This document shows, piece after piece, positions 1 to 5,913 of a stretch of DNA of 12,085 nucleotides. The stretch's first letter is position 1, and each line of letters opens with the position of its first letter. The DNA lies in NCBI GenBank assembly GCA_035640715.1, contig DASQVO010000415.1:1-12085 (forward strand). Direction: 5' to 3'. A model generated the notes under the pieces. It worked only from the letters and a program-made list of their open reading frames with translations. It was not told the DNA's origin and did not search any database. The position numbers and the translations under genes are program-made. The stretch comes from DASQVO01 sp035640715 (GTDB lineage: Bacteria > Actinomycetota > Actinomycetes > Streptosporangiales > Streptosporangiaceae).

Positions 1-2
1 CG

Positions 3-710
3 GCCCAGGCCTACGTGACCGCGGAATACGATGACGCGTCCCCGGCGGCGGACGCCGCGGGATCGGCCGCGGCATCGCCGCTGCTGCCATCCGCAGTGGA
101 GATCGACCGTCCCCGGCCAGCCGGCCCGGTCCGGGCCGGGGTACTGCTCGAGGGCACCGCGTCCGGCGTGGCCGAGCGGGCCGCCCGGATGGCCGCATTG
201 CTCGGCCAGGACGCGGAAGTCTCGCAGTCCGCGCCGGAGTGGTGGGCGCAGCGGGGCGAGGCCAGCGGAAGCCCTCGCGGCACGCTGATCCGCATCGCGT
301 TCTGGGGGGCGGAACTGCGCCGCGTGCTGGATACGATCGACACGGTGGCCGGCGACGCCCGCGTGGCGCCTGCCGTGGGCGGGTCGGCAGGAGCCGGAGT
401 CCTGTACGCGTGCCTGGACGGCAGCGCGGACGCGGACCAGACTGCCCTGTTCGTGCGCGCCCTGCGGACCGCTCTCGGGCACGCTTCCACGCCAGGGACC
501 GCGCCGGACGGCCCCGGGGCGGCGGGTTCCCCCGCCGGTGAGGGCGGTCCGCCTCGCGGCAGCGTCGTCGTGCTGGCGGCGCCGCCGCCGGTGCAGGCGC
601 GCGTCGACATGTGGGGCCCGGTTCCCGCTCTGGCCCTGATGCGTGCGGTCAAGGGTCAGTTCGACCCCGGGAACCGGATGGCGCCGGGGCGCTTCGCCGG
701 AGGGATCTAA
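3..710 (+). CDS. glcE: Glycolate oxidase FAD-binding subunit GlcE, C-terminal part (5' end outside window)
   Basis: This frame is open from the window edge to TAA at 708-710, so the gene starts upstream; the GTG at 15 is only an internal Val codon. The visible 235 residues would be the C-terminal FAD-linked oxidase region. GlcE works with GlcD and GlcF to oxidise glycolate to glyoxylate at the membrane and passes electrons on through the Fe-S subunit. The clearest signature is the tail DPGNRMAPGRF (about 676-700), matching the Asp-Pro-x-x-x-hydrophobic-x-Pro-Gly-R/K-F ending of FAD-linked oxidases and GlcE. A Gly/Pro/Ala-rich loop (about 480-560) precedes this tail and looks like a lineage-specific spacer. 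The glcF start lies immediately downstream, so the two are almost certainly one operon, with glcD expected upstream. Family is confident from tail plus neighbour; GlcE rather than another small FAD oxidase rests mainly on context. Confidence 0.82.
   Translation, partial: AQAYVTAEYDDASPAADAAGSAAASPLLPSAVEIDRPRPAGPVRAGVLLEGTASGVAERAARMAALLGQDAEVSQSAPEWWAQRGEASGSPRGTLIRIAFWGAELRRVLDTIDTVAGDARVAPAVGGSAGAGVLYACLDGSADADQTALFVRALRTALGHASTPGTAPDGPGAAGSPAGEGGPPRGSVVVLAAPPPVQARVDMWGPVPALALMRAVKGQFDPGNRMAPGRFAGGI
699..704 (+). promoter_or_regulatory. Shine-Dalgarno site of glcF
   Basis: GGAGGG lies inside the last codons of glcE, 7 nt before a TTG codon at 712. It supports a TTG start for glcF rather than the upstream ATG at 643, which is deep inside glcE and would add 23 residues of out-of-frame glcE sequence. 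Confidence 0.75.
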
Positions 711-711
711 A

Positions 712-2235
712 TTGGACACAAGTAAGCTGCGCGGGCTGGCCAGCGACTGCGTGCACTGCGGGTTCTGCCTGCCCGCCTGCCCCACCTATCAGCTCTGGGG
801 CGAGGAGATGGACTCGCCGCGCGGCCGGATCCACCTGATGACGCAGGTCCTGGACGGCGCGGAACTCAGCCCGGCGGCGGTCGAGCACTTCGACCGCTGC
901 CTGGGCTGCATGGCATGCGTGACGGCGTGTCCGTCCGGCGTGCAGTATGACCGGCTGATCGAGGCCGCGCGAGCATGGATCGAGGAACCGCGCCAGGATC
1001 AGGCCGCCATCGTGGCCGGCGGTGCCGCCGACGAGAAGGCCGCCGAGGGGAAGGCCGGTGACGAGAAGGCTGGTGACGCCCTGGCCGAGGTGGCCGGGGC
1101 GGAGGGCGCCCCCGCTGGCGGGACGGGCGGGGATTCCGCTGGCGTGGCAGCGGGCGCCGGGCGGGGCAGCGGGCCCGGCGGCGCGGCCGGCGGCCCCAGG
1201 GGCAGAGGCCAGCGGCGGCCACTGCGTGACCGCGCCGCCCGCTCAGCGATCTTCGCTGTTTTCCCGTATCCGCGCCGGCTCCGCGCGCTCTCGGGCCCGC
1301 TGCACGCCCTCCAGCGCACGGGTGCGGACCGGCTCATCTCCCGCAGCGGGCTGCTGGCCCGCGTCTCCCCCGTCCTCGGCGCGGCGATGAGCCTGGCCCC
1401 GAAGCAGGACGCGCCGGTACTGGCCGGGCGCCTGCCCGAGCGGATCCCGGCCCGCGGTCGCCGGCGCGCCGTGGTCGGGATGCTCACCGGATGCGTGCAG
1501 TCGGTGTTCTTCCCCCAGGTCAATGCCGCGACCGCGCGGGTGCTCGCGGCGGAGGGCTGCGACGTGATCATCCCGCGCGGCCAGGGCTGCTGCGGGGCGC
1601 TCTCGCTGCATTCGGGCCGGTCCGGTGAGGCGGCCCGCTTCGCGCGGCACATCATCGAGACGTTCGAGCGGGCCGGCGTGGACGCGATCGTGGTCAACTC
1701 CGCCGGCTGCGGCTCCGCCATGAAGGAGTACGCCGACCTGCTGGCCGACGACGCGGCCTGGGCCCCGCGCGCCGCCGCGCTCAGCGGCAAGGTCCGTGAC
1801 TTCGCCGAGTTCCTGGCCGGCTTGTTCGAGACCGCGGGCGGCCCCGCCGCTGCCCGGCACCCGGTGCCTGTCCGGGCCGCCTACCACGACGCGTGCCATC
1901 TCGCGCACGCGCAGCGGATCACCGCCGCGCCGCGCGACCTGCTGCGCGGCATACCGGAACTCGAACTGGCCGAGGTCCCCGACGCCGGGACCTGCTGCGG
2001 CTCGGCGGGTATCTACAACCTGCTGCAGCCAGCGGCCGCCCGCGAGTTTGGCGAGCGAAAGGCGGCGTCCGTCCTGGACACCGGTGCGCGGCTGCTCATC
2101 TCCGCGAACCCCGGCTGCTCACTGCAGATCTCCTCCGCCCTCGAGGCGCGCGGCGAGCACATCGCGGTCGCGCACACCGCCGAGATCCTCGACGCGTCGA
2201 TCCGGGGCGTGCCGGTCCCGGTACCGGCCACCTGA
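712..2235 (+). CDS. glcF: Glycolate oxidase iron-sulfur subunit GlcF
   Basis: Start TTG at 712 is chosen because of GGAGGG 7 nt upstream; the protein is then 507 residues and begins one base after the glcE stop. Two ferredoxin-type clusters open the protein: C13-x2-C16-x2-C19-x3-C23-P and C63-x2-C66-x2-C69-x3-C73-P, expected to hold two [4Fe-4S] centres. Two CCG (heterodisulfide-reductase-like) domains follow: C261, C293-C294 and C333 in the first, C395, C428-C429 and C469 in the second. The family role is electron transfer from the GlcD/GlcE flavins to the quinone pool. Residues about 98-168 (nt 1003-1215) are a low-complexity Ala/Gly/Lys insert with no hydrophobic core, which makes the protein clearly longer than the roughly 400-430 residues usual for GlcF. 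The cysteine set is complete, so it should be functional. A lactate-utilisation Fe-S protein (LutA/LldE type) is the alternative; the glcE-like neighbour and fused two-domain layout favour GlcF. Confidence 0.92.
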   Translation: MDTSKLRGLASDCVHCGFCLPACPTYQLWGEEMDSPRGRIHLMTQVLDGAELSPAAVEHFDRCLGCMACVTACPSGVQYDRLIEAARAWIEEPRQDQAAIVAGGAADEKAAEGKAGDEKAGDALAEVAGAEGAPAGGTGGDSAGVAAGAGRGSGPGGAAGGPRGRGQRRPLRDRAARSAIFAVFPYPRRLRALSGPLHALQRTGADRLISRSGLLARVSPVLGAAMSLAPKQDAPVLAGRLPERIPARGRRRAVVGMLTGCVQSVFFPQVNAATARVLAAEGCDVIIPRGQGCCGALSLHSGRSGEAARFARHIIETFERAGVDAIVVNSAGCGSAMKEYADLLADDAAWAPRAAALSGKVRDFAEFLAGLFETAGGPAAARHPVPVRAAYHDACHLAHAQRITAAPRDLLRGIPELELAEVPDAGTCCGSAGIYNLLQPAAAREFGERKAASVLDTGARLLISANPGCSLQISSALEARGEHIAVAHTAEILDASIRGVPVPVPAT

Positions 2236-2291
2236 CCCGACCATAAATAGGTGCGGCTGCCTCCGCCTGGCCATCACCGTCACCGTGCACC

Positions 2292-2315
2292 CCCTGGGCG
2301 CTTCCGGGCCCAGGG
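2292..2315 (+). terminator. Hairpin downstream of glcF, likely terminator
   Basis: CCCTGGGC (2292-2299) and GCCCAGGG (2308-2315) form a perfect 8-bp GC stem with an 8-nt loop, 57 nt after the glcF stop. There is no T-tract, which is common for actinomycete terminators. It would separate glcEF from the accessory genes that follow. Confidence 0.5.
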
Positions 2316-2330
2316 TGGCCGCATAGTCAT

Positions 2331-2357
2331 CGTCTTGCCGGCGCCGTAGGTCTTCTG
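2331..2357 (+). repeat. Dispersed repeat R1, partial copy (R1-D)
   Basis: The core CTTGCCGGCGCCGTAGG followed by TCTTCT matches the 3' two thirds of R1 copies at 3408, 4460 and 5813. The 5' part (ATGTC plus the small CCGA/TCGG stem) is not recognisable here. It lies about 95 nt after the glcF stop, the same relative position the other copies have to their upstream genes. Confidence 0.65.
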
Positions 2358-2435
2358 TGATCTTGCTGGGCTGCGGGCAGACGCACAACCGTCATCTCTG
2401 CCGGGCTGGAGAGTCACCGATCGTGATATGCGAAA

Positions 2436-2654
2436 ATGGATCTCGTGACGCGCGTTGTTCATGTGCCCTACGCCATCGAGCAGGACGAGGACGGCGTCTG
2501 GTGCGCCTCTGCCCAGCTTCGCCCTGGCGTCGGCGCGGTCGGCGACGGTCCGACCCAGGAAGCCGCGATCGCCGACTTGCGCGAGGCGCTGGAAGTCCTG
2601 CTCGCCGAGGTAGGTCCGCCGGATGAGCTGACACTGACCCTCAACGTCGCCTGA
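2436..2654 (+). CDS. hicB: HicB-like antitoxin
   Basis: The protein has 72 residues, starting MDLVTRVVHVPYAIEQDEDG and containing W-C-A-S-A near 22-27, then a helix rich in Ala/Glu/Leu (about 41-60), then DELTLTLNV. This is the partial RNase-H-like fold of HicB antitoxins: beta-hairpin with DEDG, a short loop (DGPTQEAAIADLREAL) and a closing strand. It would bind and neutralise the HicA toxin encoded next. The TGA stop at 2652-2654 overlaps the hicA ATG at 2654, so translation is probably coupled. It is short and lacks a C-terminal DNA-binding domain, so autoregulation, if any, would have to come from the complex. No Shine-Dalgarno is evident before ATG 2436; TGATAT/GATATG at 2424-2430 resembles a -10 box close enough to give a leaderless transcript. 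This last point is inference. Confidence 0.85.
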   Translation: MDLVTRVVHVPYAIEQDEDGVWCASAQLRPGVGAVGDGPTQEAAIADLREALEVLLAEVGPPDELTLTLNVA

Positions 2655-2881
2655 TGCCCGCCGCCATCCCGGCAGTACCAGGGGCGAAGGTGGTCAAGGC
2701 GCTCGAACGCGCCGGGTTCACGGTTACGAGAGTCAGCGGCAGCCACCATGTCATGCGCCATCCCGATGGCCGTACGGTGATCGTGCCGGTTCATGCAGGC
2801 AAGGACATGGCCAAGGGCACCCTGCGGAACATCTTGTCTATCGTCGGCATGACCGCTGACGAGTTGCGGAAGCTGCTGTGA
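2654..2881 (+). CDS. hicA: HicA-like mRNA interferase toxin (YcfA family)
   Basis: The protein has 75 residues. It shows the HicA pattern: a helix with KVVKALERAGF (12-22), strand TVTRVSGSHHVMRHPDG (23-39) with the conserved Gly-Ser-His-His in which one His (31 or 32) is the expected catalytic residue, strand RTVIVPVHAG, then KDMAKGTLRNIL, the lysine/threonine-containing start of the last helix. HicA is a small dsRBD-fold ribonuclease that cleaves mRNA and is held inactive by HicB. The start ATG overlaps the hicB stop by one base. Order is hicB then hicA, opposite to the best-known E. coli locus but common elsewhere. All key positions are present, so the toxin looks active. Neighbouring genes downstream are damaged while this pair is intact, which fits selection for maintenance. 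Confidence 0.88.
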   Translation: MPAAIPAVPGAKVVKALERAGFTVTRVSGSHHVMRHPDGRTVIVPVHAGKDMAKGTLRNILSIVGMTADELRKLL

Positions 2882-2935
2882 CCAGGTGCCTTGGGCGTCA
2901 GCCCTGAAAGCCCGGTGGAGCCCGAGGGGACGTCT

Positions 2936-3296
2936 ATGACCGGCAATGCGGGTCCGTCGGCGCGGCAGATCGCCGAGCGCTACTTCGAGATGTGGAACAC
3001 TGGCAACACCTCCATCGCTCCGGAAATCCTCAGCCCTGGCTGGATTGAACATGCTTATCCTGAGGTGACAGGCCCGGACGGCGTGCAACAGGCCGTTGAG
3101 CAGACCCGCGTGGGCCCGGCCGGGTCTGAGGTTCCGGATCGACGCCATCCTCGGTGGCGGTGACCTGGTAGCCGTGGTTGGCGCCGCCATTCGCGAACCG
3201 CAGGTAGTTCAGGTGGCGTCTGCGCTGGTCTGGCTCATTCGGCTGGAAGACGGCCGGATGGCCGAGATGTGGACCTATCGCGATTCGAGCAGGTGA
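2936..3296 (+). pseudogene. SnoaL-like (NTF2-fold) polyketide cyclase family gene, frameshifted
   Basis: ATG at 2936 is preceded by GAGGGGA at 2924-2930 (5 nt spacing). The first part reads MTGNAGPSARQIAERYFEMW, then NTGNTSIAPEILSPGWIEHA, typical of the SnoaL/NTF2 fold entry helices. The frame then breaks: homology-like sequence resumes one frame over with FRIDAILGGGDLVAVVG and ends LIRLEDGRMAEMWTYRDSSR before TGA at 3294. The shift lies in the G/C-rich run around 3107-3125. The span is 361 nt, one base over a multiple of three, so a single inserted base (or two lost) would explain it. A repaired product would be about 120 residues, right for a single NTF2-like domain acting on a small lipophilic substrate. 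Sequencing error cannot be excluded. It follows hicA by 54 nt. Confidence 0.7.
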
Positions 3297-3407
3297 TCGG
3301 GATGCAGGGCATAAGCTTGTCCTGATTCGTGTTCCTGTCGAGTCCGCCCGCAGCCGCGATTCCCGTCCCATGGCATGCGCCGGGTGTGCCGAACACCCGC
3401 GAATGAA

Positions 3408-3450
3408 GTGTCATTTTCCGAGTTTCGGCTTGCCGGCGCCGTAGGCATCT
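3408..3450 (+). repeat. Dispersed repeat R1, full copy (R1-A)
   Basis: The segment starts GTGTCATTTTCCGAG, then TTTCGGCTTGCCGGCGCC, then GTAGGCATCT. It aligns without large gaps to copies at 4460 and 5813. The internal CCGA-3 nt-TCGG mini-stem keeps its stem while the loop changes (GTT here, TGT in the other two copies). It lies 111 nt after the SnoaL-like pseudogene. Read as codons it gives a peptide similar to the other copies (SFSEFRLAGAVGI), but the conservation is at DNA level at least as much. Confidence 0.75.
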
Positions 3451-3483
3451 ACCTCTATGCCCTCTGGCCCTCTGGCCCGCTGC

Positions 3484-3543
3484 CGCCTGGCACGAGACGG
3501 TGCCAGCGTGGTCTTCACCTACATAGCCTCCGTCGACCGCGCA
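3484..3543 (+). pseudogene. Scrap of a short-chain dehydrogenase (Rossmann beta2 region)
   Basis: Twenty codons read RLARDGASVVFTYIASVDRA, which is the alpha1-beta2 segment of many SDR proteins (the stretch following the TGxxxGxG loop, where the cofactor 2' position is recognised). The glycine-rich loop is absent upstream and no SDR-like sequence continues downstream. The rest of the 455-bp intergenic stretch 3297-3751 holds R1-A, R2-1 and a small hairpin, but no other gene that I can support. It is a remnant, separate from the SDR starting at 3752, which has its own beta2. Confidence is limited by the short length. Confidence 0.5.
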
Positions 3544-3635
3544 ATGGCACGATGGCGGCTACCACGATGGCGTGCTGCACGCGATCCTGCGCGACGCCCC
3601 CCGGCCTCGGTGACGTCGGCGTGATCACCTCCACC

Positions 3636-3677
3636 CGATTCCTTTTCCGTGTGCGGCCGGTCTACCTGGTTGGAGGC
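3636..3677 (+). repeat. Dispersed repeat R2, copy 1
   Basis: The segment starts CGATTCCTTTTCCG and ends GGTCTACCTGGTTGGAGGC. It aligns over 42 nt without gaps to copies at 4595-4636 (plus) and 6479-6520 (minus). It lies 75 nt upstream of the SDR start, in the gene's direction. The T-rich box stands out in this GC-rich context. Confidence 0.75.
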
Positions 3678-3688
3678 GGGAGGCCTCC

Positions 3689-3704
3689 GCGGGCCTGCGC
3701 CCGC
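3689..3704 (+). other. Small GC hairpin in SDR leader
   Basis: GCGGGC (3689-3694), loop CTGC, GCCCGC (3699-3704) make a perfect 6-bp stem between R2 and the SDR ribosome binding site. It could be a leader hairpin or chance in GC-rich DNA. Confidence 0.3.
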
Positions 3705-3751
3705 TGCCCTGACCTCCGCCCGATCACACCAAAACAACAGGAGCAACAGGC

Positions 3752-4276
3752 ATGACCATAAAAGACAAGACGGTCCTGGTCACCGGGGCCAACCGCGGCA
3801 TCGGGCAGGCACTGGCAGCCGAAGCCCTGGCCAGAGGCGCCAAGCGGGTGTATGCCGGCACCCGCCAGCCGCTGACTCACCCCGACGACCGGGTGACGCC
3901 CCTGAACCTGGACGTCACCAGCACGGCGCAGATCCAGGCGGCTGCCGACCAGGTCGCGTCACTGGACATGCTGATCAACAACGTCGGCATCGCCCTGCCC
4001 GACGACCTGACCGACCCCGCCGCGCTCGAGCGGCACCTGGCCGTCAACCTCTTCGGGACCTACGCCGTGACCCGGGCCTTCCTGCCGGCGGTGACCCGCT
4101 CCCGCGGCGCTATCGTCAACATCCTGTCGGTGAACGCTCTCGCCCCCTTGCCGCTCATCATCCCGGCCTACTCGGTCCCTGATCCCGCCTCAGCGCCCAT
4201 GGCTGACAGCTGGCGCGATAGCGCGGCCAAGGCGCTCGAGCGCCAGCTCGCACAAGTAGCACCCGTCAGCTCGTAA
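3752..4276 (+). CDS. Short-chain dehydrogenase/reductase with large in-frame internal deletion
   Basis: ATG 3752 has CAGGAG 8 nt upstream. The 174-residue product is far below the usual 230-250. The N-terminal half is a good classical SDR: TGANRGIG (11-18), D54-V55 adenine-binding pair, NNVG (76-79, normally NNAG), N99 of the catalytic tetrad, S126 and Y140. Directly after A-Y-S (139-141) the expected YxxxK lysine and the substrate-binding lobe are missing; the reading continues in frame with PDPASAPMADSWRDSAAKAL, which resembles the extreme C-terminus of related SDRs. This suggests about 60-70 codons were removed near nt 4175-4185 without shifting frame. Without the lysine it should not be a working oxidoreductase, although NAD(P) binding is conceivable. 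Single-gene unit bracketed by R2-1 upstream and R1-C downstream. Confidence 0.8.
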   Translation: MTIKDKTVLVTGANRGIGQALAAEALARGAKRVYAGTRQPLTHPDDRVTPLNLDVTSTAQIQAAADQVASLDMLINNVGIALPDDLTDPAALERHLAVNLFGTYAVTRAFLPAVTRSRGAIVNILSVNALAPLPLIIPAYSVPDPASAPMADSWRDSAAKALERQLAQVAPVSS

Positions 4277-4459
4277 GCGAAGGGAGCGGCTGAAGTCCGA
4301 CGCCGGGTCGGGTCGCAGGCTTCCGGGGTTGGGATACCGGCGCCGCCGCGCTGGCAGCTGTCTAATCCAGTACCGGACCAACGCGGCGTTGGCTTTCCGC
4401 CCCCCGCCAATACGACCAACGCTCCAGCAGCCACGCCCGTCCCACGTACCGCAAAACAA

Positions 4460-4504
4460 ATGTCGAAGTCCGATGTTCGGCCTTGCCAGCGCCGTAGGTC
4501 TTCT
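4460..4504 (+). repeat. Dispersed repeat R1, full copy (R1-C)
   Basis: The segment starts ATGTCGAAGTCCGATGTTCG and continues GCCTTGCCAGCGCCGTAGG then TCTTCT. Compared with copies A and B it has one extra C after TTCGG, which would shift any reading frame there; this argues for a DNA-level element rather than a conserved peptide. It lies 183 nt after the truncated SDR. I see no gene in 4277-4459. Confidence 0.75.
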
Positions 4505-4594
4505 TTGGTCGGCATCGCTGCGGCCGACCGCTGGGACGCCCGCGCCGGGCCGCGCGTTCATACCGAACTCTGCTGCAGGCCAAAGCGTCCGGAG

Positions 4595-4636
4595 CGATTC
4601 CTTTTCCGCTCCCGCCAGGTCTGCATGGTTGAAGGC
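4595..4636 (+). repeat. Dispersed repeat R2, copy 2
   Basis: The segment starts CGATTCCTTTTCCG and ends GGTCTGCATGGTTGAAGGC, collinear with copy 1. Here GGTCTGC (4618-4624) pairs with GCAGACC (4635-4641) around a 10-nt loop, a stem not obvious in the other two copies. It lies 27 nt before the start of the next gene. Confidence 0.75.
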
Positions 4637-4663
4637 AGACCACGCAGGAGAGGATCGCAAGTG

Positions 4664-5125
4664 ATGGAATGCCCACTGGACCAGGCCCTCCAGGGCACCC
4701 TGGCCATCTTGACCAAGGTCCAGCCCAAGGATCTGGACGCGCCGACGCCGTGCGCGTCGTGGGACGTCCGCGCGCTGGTCAACCACTTCGTCGGCACGGC
4801 CCGCTGGTGGGCCGCCACCATCGCCGGAGATGGTGATGTCGCCGACGCGGACTACGCGGTCGGGGATTTCGTGGCCGCGTATAAGGAGAGCATCCGGATC
4901 GCTGTCGCGGCGTTCGGAGCCGACGGCGCCCTGGACAAGACAGTCCGGCTGCCGTTCGGCGAGTTCCCCCGGCACGGTCTTGCGGAACCTGGCCATGATG
5001 GAGCAGTTCACCCATGGCTGGGATCTGGCGCGCGCTATCGGGCAACCCACAGATCTGGATCCAGGGCTGGCCGCCGGACTGCTCAGCCAGGCCAGGCTGG
5101 CGATCACCGACGCCTACCGCGGGCC
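4664..5125 (+). pseudogene. TIGR03086-type / mycothiol-dependent maleylpyruvate isomerase-like (DinB-fold) gene, frameshifted and 3'-truncated
   Basis: The start is ATG 4664 (GTG 4661 is possible), preceded by GGAGAGGA at 4647-4654. The product opens MECPLDQALQGTLAILTKVQ, then PTPCASWDVRALVNHFVG (27-44) with H41, the usual first metal ligand of this DinB-like four-helix family; these proteins act on or bind thiol adducts, often with unknown substrate. At 4966-4970 a run of five C breaks the frame: with four C the protein would continue PGTVLRNLAMMEQFTHGWDL, containing the second metal-site motif E-x-x-x-H-G-W-D. That frame runs on to ITDAYRGPD at about 5125, where it is cut by the start of an unrelated oxidoreductase sequence. 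So there are two lesions: a homopolymer frameshift (natural or sequencing) and a recombination junction. Confidence 0.72.
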
Positions 5126-5726
5126 CGACTGCGCTGGCCGCACTCAAGCCTCTAGGGCAGATCGCCGCCGGCCAGACCGTGCTGATCCACGCTGCGGCGG
5201 GCGGGACCGGCCAGGCCGTGGTGAAGATGGCCAAGCACTACGGCGCGACAGTGATCGCCGCCGCCTCGCCGGGCAAGCATGAGACGGTGCGTGCCCTGGG
5301 TGCCGACCACGTGCTCGACTCCCGCAGCGCCGATCTTGCCGCCGAGGTCCTGCGGCTGACCGGCGGCAACGGCGCCGATCTGGTGCTGGAGTCAGTCGGC
5401 GGCACCACCTTCGGCGCCAGCCTGGCCGCAGCCAAGCAGGTCACCGGCCGTGTCGTCGTCTACGGCGTGGTCGGCGGCGAAGCCAAGATCACTAACTGGG
5501 AGCTGGTCTACAAGCACCAGGTCCACCTGATCGGCCTGAACATCGGCATGCTGATCCAGGCCGCACCGCAGATCTTCGGCGAGCTGATGGGAGAGCTTTA
5601 CGCGCTCATCGCCACCGGGGTGCTCACCCCCGGCCACCCCACCGTGTACGACCTCGCCGACGGGCTAAAGGCGCTCGCGGAACTCGAAACGCGAGTTACC
5701 GTCGGCAAGCTGGCCTGCTGCCCTGA
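5120..5726 (+). pseudogene. C-terminal half of a medium-chain (zeta-crystallin/quinone oxidoreductase type) NADPH dehydrogenase
   Basis: The frame from about 5120 reads GPTALAALKPLGQIAAGQTV and then LIHAAAGGTGQAVVKMAKHY, the Rossmann nucleotide-binding loop of quinone oxidoreductases in the MDR superfamily. It continues with HETVRALGADHVLD, GNGADLVLESVGG and TGRVVVYGVVGG, all family signatures. The N-terminal GroES-like catalytic domain (about 120-150 residues) is absent: the sequence begins abruptly where the TIGR03086-like gene stops, so this is the product of a deletion joining two genes in different frames. At the other end the frame shows KLACCPEQ instead of the likely KLALLP-stop: restoring one C in TGGCCTGCTG (5711-5720) brings the TGA at 5724-5726 into frame. 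No start codon or ribosome site of its own is seen. Not expected to be functional. Confidence 0.78.
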
Positions 5727-5812
5727 ACAGCCCAGACCACGGGTAGCGCAGTCCTCCGGATCCACCACCGAGATATCCCTACGGAACCCGGGCGGCGGAC
5801 TCAGCCAGAGAA

Positions 5813-5857
5813 ATGTCAATTCCCGATGTTCGGCTTGCCGACGGCGTAGGCATCTGA
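5813..5857 (+). repeat. Dispersed repeat R1, full copy (R1-B)
   Basis: The segment starts ATGTCAATTCCCGATGTTCG and continues GCTTGCCGACGGCGTAGGC then ATCTGA. It holds the CCGA-TGT-TCGG mini-stem like copy C. As codons it is a complete 14-codon frame, MSIPDVRLADGVGI then TGA, without a Shine-Dalgarno. It lies 86 nt after the restored stop of the oxidoreductase remnant and is the last R1 copy; minus-strand genes begin after it. Confidence 0.75.
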
Positions 5858-5913
5858 CCAGCACGACGCTGGGGACACGGTGGCCTATCACTGCCAGCGC
5901 GGTGAGCGCGTGG

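Noticed and set aside
3375..3755. Plus-strand open frame covering the whole SDR leader
   Set aside because: Contains both R1 and R2 in one frame but no family match, low-quality composition, and ends just inside the SDR start. Treated as chance, though noted under the compound-element idea.
4190..5107. Minus-strand open frame of 305 codons
   Set aside because: Runs antisense through the SDR end, R1, R2 and the TIGR03086-like gene; composition Arg/Pro/Ser-rich with no motif. Typical shadow frame in GC-rich DNA.
5813..5857. 14-codon leader peptide MSIPDVRLADGVGI
   Set aside because: No ribosome site, and copy C has a frame-breaking base at the same place, so conservation does not follow codons. 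Kept only as a repeat.
2331..5857. Integron gene-cassette array with attC sites
   Set aside because: R1 lacks recognisable RYYYAAC/GTTRRRY core pairs and no tyrosine integrase is present in the window; positional resemblance alone is not enough.
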